Assembly: GCA_045658315.1 (NCBI GenBank)
Contig: JAZOUV010000050.1
Location: 1-18,607, forward strand
Source of the DNA: RGIG1995 sp045658315
GTDB taxonomy: Bacteria > Bacillota > Clostridia > Oscillospirales > CAG-272
Length of the DNA stretch: 18,607 nucleotides
Direction of reading: 5' to 3'
Positions within the stretch are counted from its first letter, which is position 1; each line of letters begins with the position of its first letter. The translations under genes were made by a program, and so were the position numbers. Positions 14,692 to 18,607 of the stretch are shown in pieces. Under the pieces are notes generated by a model, which saw only the letters and a program-made list of their open reading frames with translations, was not told the DNA's origin and did not search any database.

Positions 14692-15506
14692 CCGATTTTC
14701 AAAAAGTAGTTAAGTATATAGCTATAGCTTTTGCAATAGCTCTTACGGTTGCCATTGTGGGCGGCATATTTAATGCGATAGGGTTATTAGGCGGGTTATT
14801 TTCAGAAGATAACGAAGCTACCGATGATATTAAAACATATTCGATTACCTCTGATATAAACAAGCTGAAGATTGAAATTAATGCTGCAGATTTATACATA
14901 AAAAAAGGCGACGAGTTTTCGGTAGAGAGTAATTTAAAAAAATTAAAGGTAAAAGAAAAGAACGGCACCCTTACTCTTGAAGAGAAAAGCAAGAATTTCG
15001 GCTCATATAACGGGGCAAAGCTTACAATTTTTATTCCTACGGAGACGGAGTTTGATAATGTAAAGCTTATTACCGGTGCGGGAAGATTGACGATTGAAAA
15101 ATTGTCGGCGAAAAAGCTTGATTTTGTGCTTGGAGCAGGAGAGGTTATAATTGAGAATCTTATTGCTGCCAACGAGGCTGATGTTGACGGCGGTGCCGGA
15201 AAGATTACTATATCAGACGGTGTACTGCACAACCTTGACTTAGATATGGGTGTCGGTCAGTTGAATCTAACTTCTGTGCTTACGGGTGAAAGTGAATTTG
15301 ATTTAGGTATCGGAGAATCAAACATAACTGTAATCGGTAACAAAGACGATTATAGGCTTGATATAGAAAAGGGTATAGGTAATATTACTGTTGACGGTAC
15401 CGTTGTATCCAATATCAAGGGTCAAGGAAAAGGGAAGAATACCATAGAAATCAGCGGCGGCATAGGTGCTATAAATTTGAAATATCAAGATGCCGAAGCC
15501 CGGTAA
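14688..15506 (+). CDS. DUF4097-type beta-strand repeat protein, membrane-anchored
   Basis: 272 residues, with the start overlapping the LiaF-like stop by 4 nt. One hydrophobic segment (about 11-38) anchors it; the rest is a putative surface domain. A run of beta-strand repeats with G-G/V-G turns fills 120-270: GAGRLTIEKL, GAGEVIIENL, GGAGKITISD, GVGQLNLTSV, GIGESNITVI, GIGNITVDG, GGIGAINLKY. This pattern is that of DUF4097/adhesin-like beta-solenoid proteins often linked to LiaF and PspC systems. A role in sensing or organising the envelope is inference. No catalytic motif is seen. Confidence 0.8.
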   Translation: MTDFQKVVKYIAIAFAIALTVAIVGGIFNAIGLLGGLFSEDNEATDDIKTYSITSDINKLKIEINAADLYIKKGDEFSVESNLKKLKVKEKNGTLTLEEKSKNFGSYNGAKLTIFIPTETEFDNVKLITGAGRLTIEKLSAKKLDFVLGAGEVIIENLIAANEADVDGGAGKITISDGVLHNLDLDMGVGQLNLTSVLTGESEFDLGIGESNITVIGNKDDYRLDIEKGIGNITVDGTVVSNIKGQGKGKNTIEISGGIGAINLKYQDAEAR

Positions 15507-15524
15507 CGTTAGCGAGGTGATAGT

Positions 15525-15869
15525 TTGAATCCATCAACATACATACCGATAATTATGCTGTGGATTATCATATTTATTATGTTTCGAAACAGAAAATCAG
15601 CAATCGCTAAGAGAATAATTGAGAAAAGAAAAATGGAGGGCAATACAGAAATGAAAGAACTTGCAAAAAAATTTATTGATAAAGAGTGCCTTATTTCATC
15701 TTTTGACGGCAATCACCAATACGAAGGTATCATTAGGGAGGTTACTGACGGAGCAATTCTGGTTGAAAAAGAAGGTAAGCTTGAAGCGCTTAACCTTGAT
15801 TTTGTAATTCGTATCAGAGAATATCCAAGAAATAAAAAAGGCAAGAAAAAGTCTGTTATTTTGGATTGA
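15525..15869 (+). CDS. Small DUF6897-like membrane protein, TTG start
   Basis: 114 residues beginning at TTG 15525, which has GAGGTGAT just upstream. One membrane helix lies at 5-21, then a basic helix (RNRKSAIAKRIIEKRK), then a compact domain from about residue 43 (MKELAKKFIDKECLISSF, VTDGAILVEKEGKLEALN, VIRIREYP). That domain resembles the small beta-barrel DUF6897 family (memory); function unknown. An internal ATG at 15651 with GGAGGG (15635-15640) could also give a soluble form of about 72 residues. It lies 18 nt after the previous stop in the same operon. Confidence 0.7.
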   Translation: MNPSTYIPIIMLWIIIFIMFRNRKSAIAKRIIEKRKMEGNTEMKELAKKFIDKECLISSFDGNHQYEGIIREVTDGAILVEKEGKLEALNLDFVIRIREYPRNKKGKKKSVILD

Positions 15870-15905
15870 TAGGTAATATATATAGGGCTTTTGGGGGGGA
15901 TAAGC

Positions 15906-16400
15906 ATGGAACTGAGAAAATTAGACAAGAGTGTATTTAAGTTATGGTATATTCGTGCGGCTGTTGTTTCGTTGGCATTGATAGGTGTCTTTACAAGTAC
16001 GGTTGCAATTCTGGGTGCAGCGGGAGCGACGAAGGACGTAACTACTGCCGTTTTGTTGGGCGTAGGAATACCTGTTGTTTTACTTCTTGCCGTTTCTTTG
16101 ATTATGCCGGCACTGCGTTATAAAATGTATGCTTGGGGCTATGACGATAAAAGGATTATTGTAAAGCAGGGTGTGATTTTTAAGAGAAGAGTTGTGATTC
16201 CCGTTTGTCAAATTCAGGACCTTCACAGAACGCAAGGTCCGCTTATGATGATGTTAAAGCTTAGCGGTGTTACTATATCAACGGCGGGTTCAAATTTTGA
16301 TATTTCTACTCTTACGACCGATGAAGCTGACAAAATGATTGACGAGCTTGAGCGTAATCTTGAAATTAGAATTGAGGAACTGAAGAATGAAGAGGTTTGA
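15906..16400 (+). CDS. YdbS-like membrane protein with bacterial PH domain (DUF304/bPH2)
   Basis: 164 residues from ATG 15906. The frame could start at TTG 15891, but the run of G at 15893-15899 is then the ribosome site for the ATG, so I chose 15906. Two hydrophobic segments lie near 17-39 and 45-68. A bPH2 domain follows: YAWGYDDKRIIVKQGVIFKRR, then VIPVCQIQDLHRTQGPL and a beta strand VTISTAGSN. A C-terminal amphipathic helix ends in LKNEEV. It pairs with the next gene (14-nt overlap), as ydbS/ydbT do in Bacillus, where the pair has been linked to resistance to an antimicrobial peptide. That role is not demonstrated here. Confidence 0.82.
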   Translation: MELRKLDKSVFKLWYIRAAVVSLALIGVFTSTVAILGAAGATKDVTTAVLLGVGIPVVLLLAVSLIMPALRYKMYAWGYDDKRIIVKQGVIFKRRVVIPVCQIQDLHRTQGPLMMMLKLSGVTISTAGSNFDISTLTTDEADKMIDELERNLEIRIEELKNEEV

Positions 16401-17910
16401 CAAAGGATATATTTATTCCAGCTTGTTGTCGGATTTGTTCAGCAGCATTGTAATAGGGTTTATTTTTCTGAAAGACTTCTTTCTTAACGAAGAAACAAAA
16501 ACAGAGGATATTATTGCGGTGCCCCCGATTTTTATTGTTGCTTTTATCGTAATATATCTCTGCTTTATTGTCTACAGAATTCTGTATTACAAGACCTCAG
16601 GTTACGAACTGACGGAAAAGGAAATTAAGTGCAATAGAGGGGTTCTGTTTAGAAAACGTTCTGTTTTGGACTACAAGAAGGTACACGCTATAAATAAAAA
16701 ACAAAACTTGTTTCATACAATATTCGGTATTGCCGTTTTGACGGTTGACAGCGGCTCCACAAATACTTCCCATCAGGCTGAAATAACTATTATTGAGAAA
16801 GCAAAGACCGTTGACGCTTTGCTGAATGAATTAAATGCATTAAAAGAAAGCGGTATGAGAACTGCCGACGAGTCGAAAGAAGAGGTGTTGCTTTCCGATA
16901 AGGATAGTTTGTACCGTTTTACTTCTAAAAAGAAGATGCTGTACACGCTCATTAATATAGCATCAACGGCGTTCTTTACGGCACTGTTTGGAGTGTTAGC
17001 CATTATCGTTATCGGTGTCTGCAAACTGCTGCTTCAGCTTGACACTTTAGGTACTTGGGGACAGTATTTCCTGTTTGCCATATTAATTACTGTGGCTGCT
17101 ATGTTGCTTTTTTCTGTTTTTTCTTTTATCGGGTGTATGATTCATTCGTTCATTGGATATCACAACTTTACCATTACTAAACGGGGGAATGATATTCAAA
17201 TATCCTATGGTCTTTTGGAACGTCATACCAATACGTTTAGCTATGACAGAATAAAAGCGGTCAAGATTTCTCAAGGGCTTGTTCAACGTATGCTGGGATT
17301 TGCCGCAATTAAGCTTGAGGTTATCGGTTATACCGTCAATAGCGGTGACGATGATAAGAATGCCGGACTTGGCGTACTTGTTCCGTTTTGTAAATATGAT
17401 GAGATTGGCGAGATTTTGGGCAAAGTATTGCCTGACTATGTTCCCGACGAAAAGCAGACGAAGTGTGTTTCATATTTTCCGTTTGTATCGTGGTTTGCTT
17501 TAATTCTTGGTATTGTAACAGGTGTGGTTTTGTTGGAAACGGTTATATCTATGCTGATATTTAAAGTGTCCTCCTCAGGTGTTGCTTCTGTTGTCTTTGC
17601 AGTAGTAGGGGCGGCAGTAATAATATTCGCTGTGGAAGCATTAAGTGCTGTTTTCAGTTACCAAAACAACGGGCTTGCTGTTAGCAACGGTAAAATAACT
17701 GCCTACTACGGTGGATTTACTAAAAACGTTACGGTGTTTATGGCAAAGAATCTTATTGCGGCAGAAAACGTAACTACTCCACTCCGACGGAAGAAAGGCA
17801 TTACAAGCCTTGTTATGCACCTTAAAACCAATGCATTGTCAAATGAAGTAAAGGTCCACATTCAAGAAGATAAGCTTTCAGATGAAATTGAGCAGATGCT
17901 GATATTATAG
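16387..17910 (+). CDS. YdbT-like membrane protein with three bPH2 domains
   Basis: 507 residues, starting 14 nt inside the YdbS-like gene. Three PH-like units are separated by pairs of membrane helices. Unit 1 is about 70-150 (YELTEKEIKCNRGVLFRKRS, then VLDYKKVHAINKKQ). Unit 2 is about 258-345 (FTITKRGNDIQISYGLLERH, YDRIKAVKISQGLVQRMLGF). Unit 3 is about 428-507 (LAVSNGKITAYYGGF, PLRRKKGITSLVMHLKTNA). Membrane segments lie near 12-32, 44-66, 184-212, 226-256, 366-392 and 398-422. The repeated RxGLxxRxxxxxxYxKIxAV pattern is diagnostic of DUF304. It is the last gene of the envelope operon, followed by a terminator. Confidence 0.85.
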   Translation: MKRFDKGYIYSSLLSDLFSSIVIGFIFLKDFFLNEETKTEDIIAVPPIFIVAFIVIYLCFIVYRILYYKTSGYELTEKEIKCNRGVLFRKRSVLDYKKVHAINKKQNLFHTIFGIAVLTVDSGSTNTSHQAEITIIEKAKTVDALLNELNALKESGMRTADESKEEVLLSDKDSLYRFTSKKKMLYTLINIASTAFFTALFGVLAIIVIGVCKLLLQLDTLGTWGQYFLFAILITVAAMLLFSVFSFIGCMIHSFIGYHNFTITKRGNDIQISYGLLERHTNTFSYDRIKAVKISQGLVQRMLGFAAIKLEVIGYTVNSGDDDKNAGLGVLVPFCKYDEIGEILGKVLPDYVPDEKQTKCVSYFPFVSWFALILGIVTGVVLLETVISMLIFKVSSSGVASVVFAVVGAAVIIFAVEALSAVFSYQNNGLAVSNGKITAYYGGFTKNVTVFMAKNLIAAENVTTPLRRKKGITSLVMHLKTNALSNEVKVHIQEDKLSDEIEQMLIL

Positions 17911-17936
17911 AGCTGTTTATAAATCGTATAGTAAAT

Positions 17937-17977
17937 AAAAATAATACTCAAGGTATTTTCCCATGAGTATTATTTTT
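17937..17977. terminator. Bidirectional terminator between convergent genes
   Basis: A perfect 14-bp stem (17937-17950 with 17964-17977) with a 13-nt loop and A/T tracts at the ends. It serves the YdbT-like gene on the plus strand and the small secreted protein, whose stop is at 17992, on the minus strand. Confidence 0.92.
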
Positions 17978-17991
17978 TCTTGATATTTTTG

Positions 17992-18414
17992 TTATTTTCT
18001 ATTGTTTTTTCCGGTGTTTTTTGATACCATAACAATAATGAGAATAATAATTGCAACGGCGATTAAGATAGCTATTACAACACCCATAAAGCTATTGCCT
18101 GCTGTGTCGTCAATAGCGTTATCTACGTCGTCTTTCATATCACCCAATGCACCCGTAACGTCATCGACAGCTTCACTCGCTTTGTCTAATGCATTATCTA
18201 CAGCACCGGTTTGTTTTTGCGTCTCTTCGGGAATAGTGCCTGTTTCGCCTGCATTTCCCGATGTAGCATCTCGTCTGTCTACCGAGTTGTCGGGAATGTT
18301 TGCCGAAAAGTTTGTTGGGTCATCTATTAAAGCCGAAGCGTTGATTGCCAATGTTGCTAATATTGTTAAAGTGAACACCAAAGTTAAGAGCTTTAAGAAT
18401 TTTTGTTTTTTCAT
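17992..18414 (-). CDS. Small exported, C-terminally membrane-tethered protein, unknown function
   Basis: 140 residues with an AAAGGA site before ATG 18414. A signal peptide covers 1-28 (basic start MKKQKF, hydrophobic core, INASA). The middle (30-105) is hydrophilic and acidic with two short heptad-like runs: TGAVDNALDKASEAVDDVTG and LGDMKDDVDNAIDDTAG. A membrane helix follows (109-130), then the basic tail SKNTGKNNRK. It would be tethered by the C terminus with the acidic part outside. I do not recognise the family. It is convergent with the envelope operon and divergent from the RNHCP gene. Confidence 0.72.
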   Translation of the reverse strand: MKKQKFLKLLTLVFTLTILATLAINASALIDDPTNFSANIPDNSVDRRDATSGNAGETGTIPEETQKQTGAVDNALDKASEAVDDVTGALGDMKDDVDNAIDDTAGNSFMGVVIAILIAVAIIILIIVMVSKNTGKNNRK

Positions 18415-18503
18415 AATTCTATCCTTTCTTGATTTTGGTATATGCTTATTATGCTCAAAAGTATTTGATGTATGTTTGGAAAAAACAGTTTGGGGATAGT
18501 TTT

Positions 18504-18607
18504 ATGGAAAAGAAAATTTTTACAAAAAATGATAACGGTTTTATTTGCAAAAATTGCGGATTCGAGGTTGAGCCGCTTGGATATTCGTCAAGAAATCATT
18601 GCCCGAA
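18504..18607 (+). CDS. RNHCP-domain protein, N-terminal part (partial)
   Basis: 34 residues are visible before the window ends. They contain GFICKNCGFEVEPLGYSSRN followed by HCP. CxxCG, V-PL and the RNHCP string are the defining features of the RNHCP domain, a zinc-ribbon-like fold of unknown function. ATG 18504 is preceded by only a weak GGGGAT site. The 89-nt gap to the divergent gene at 18414 must hold promoters for both; I could not fix either with confidence. Confidence 0.85.
   Translation, partial: MEKKIFTKNDNGFICKNCGFEVEPLGYSSRNHCP

Overview
The window looks like chromosomal DNA of an anaerobic, low-to-moderate-GC clostridial Firmicute, most likely a gut Oscillospirales/Christensenellales-type lineage. 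The evidence is AGGAGG-type ribosome sites, sigma-A TTGACA/TATAAT promoters, Rho-independent terminators, a one-piece pyruvate:ferredoxin oxidoreductase, BlaI/BlaR1-type and LiaF-type genes, and a PATG-type wall-sorting tail. The genus assignment is inference.

Layout. (1) 1-239 is the 3' end of lysA, closed by a bidirectional terminator. On the minus strand follow a small DUF6440-type gene (286-468) with its own promoter, and an elongator-type tRNA-Met (561-637) with promoter and terminator. (2) 913-5394 is one 1493-residue secreted protein: signal peptide, four divergent copies of a roughly 330-375-residue beta-rich module, and a C-terminal anchor. (3) 5736-6806 is a membrane-anchored FKBP/trigger-factor-like foldase with its own promoter. 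(4) 6869-9982 holds a compact minus-strand operon, BlaI repressor, short M56/BlaR1-like protease and eight-pass membrane protein, behind a promoter carrying two dyad operators. It is bracketed by a 23-bp direct repeat (21/23 identical) that corresponds to the 3' end of the tRNA-Trp gene at 9907-9982. Palindromic, tRNA-3'-end-like repeats lie on both sides. (5) 10284-13835 is nifJ (PFOR), monocistronic with its own terminator. (6) 14014-17910 is a five-gene envelope operon: LiaF-like, DUF4097 adhesin-like, small DUF6897-like membrane protein, and a YdbS/YdbT-like bacterial PH-domain pair. (7) 17992-18414 (minus) is a small secreted, membrane-tethered protein of unknown function. Divergent from it starts an RNHCP-domain gene that runs off the window end.

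How it fits together. Much of the window concerns the cell envelope: a giant surface protein, an extracytoplasmic foldase that could serve such exported proteins, a proteolytic signalling cassette that lacks an obvious sensor domain, and a LiaF/PH-domain stress operon. The metabolic genes (lysA, nifJ) and the two tRNAs are housekeeping. The most unusual part is the Bla-type cassette lying between a tRNA gene and a copy of that tRNA's 3' end, with no recombinase inside.
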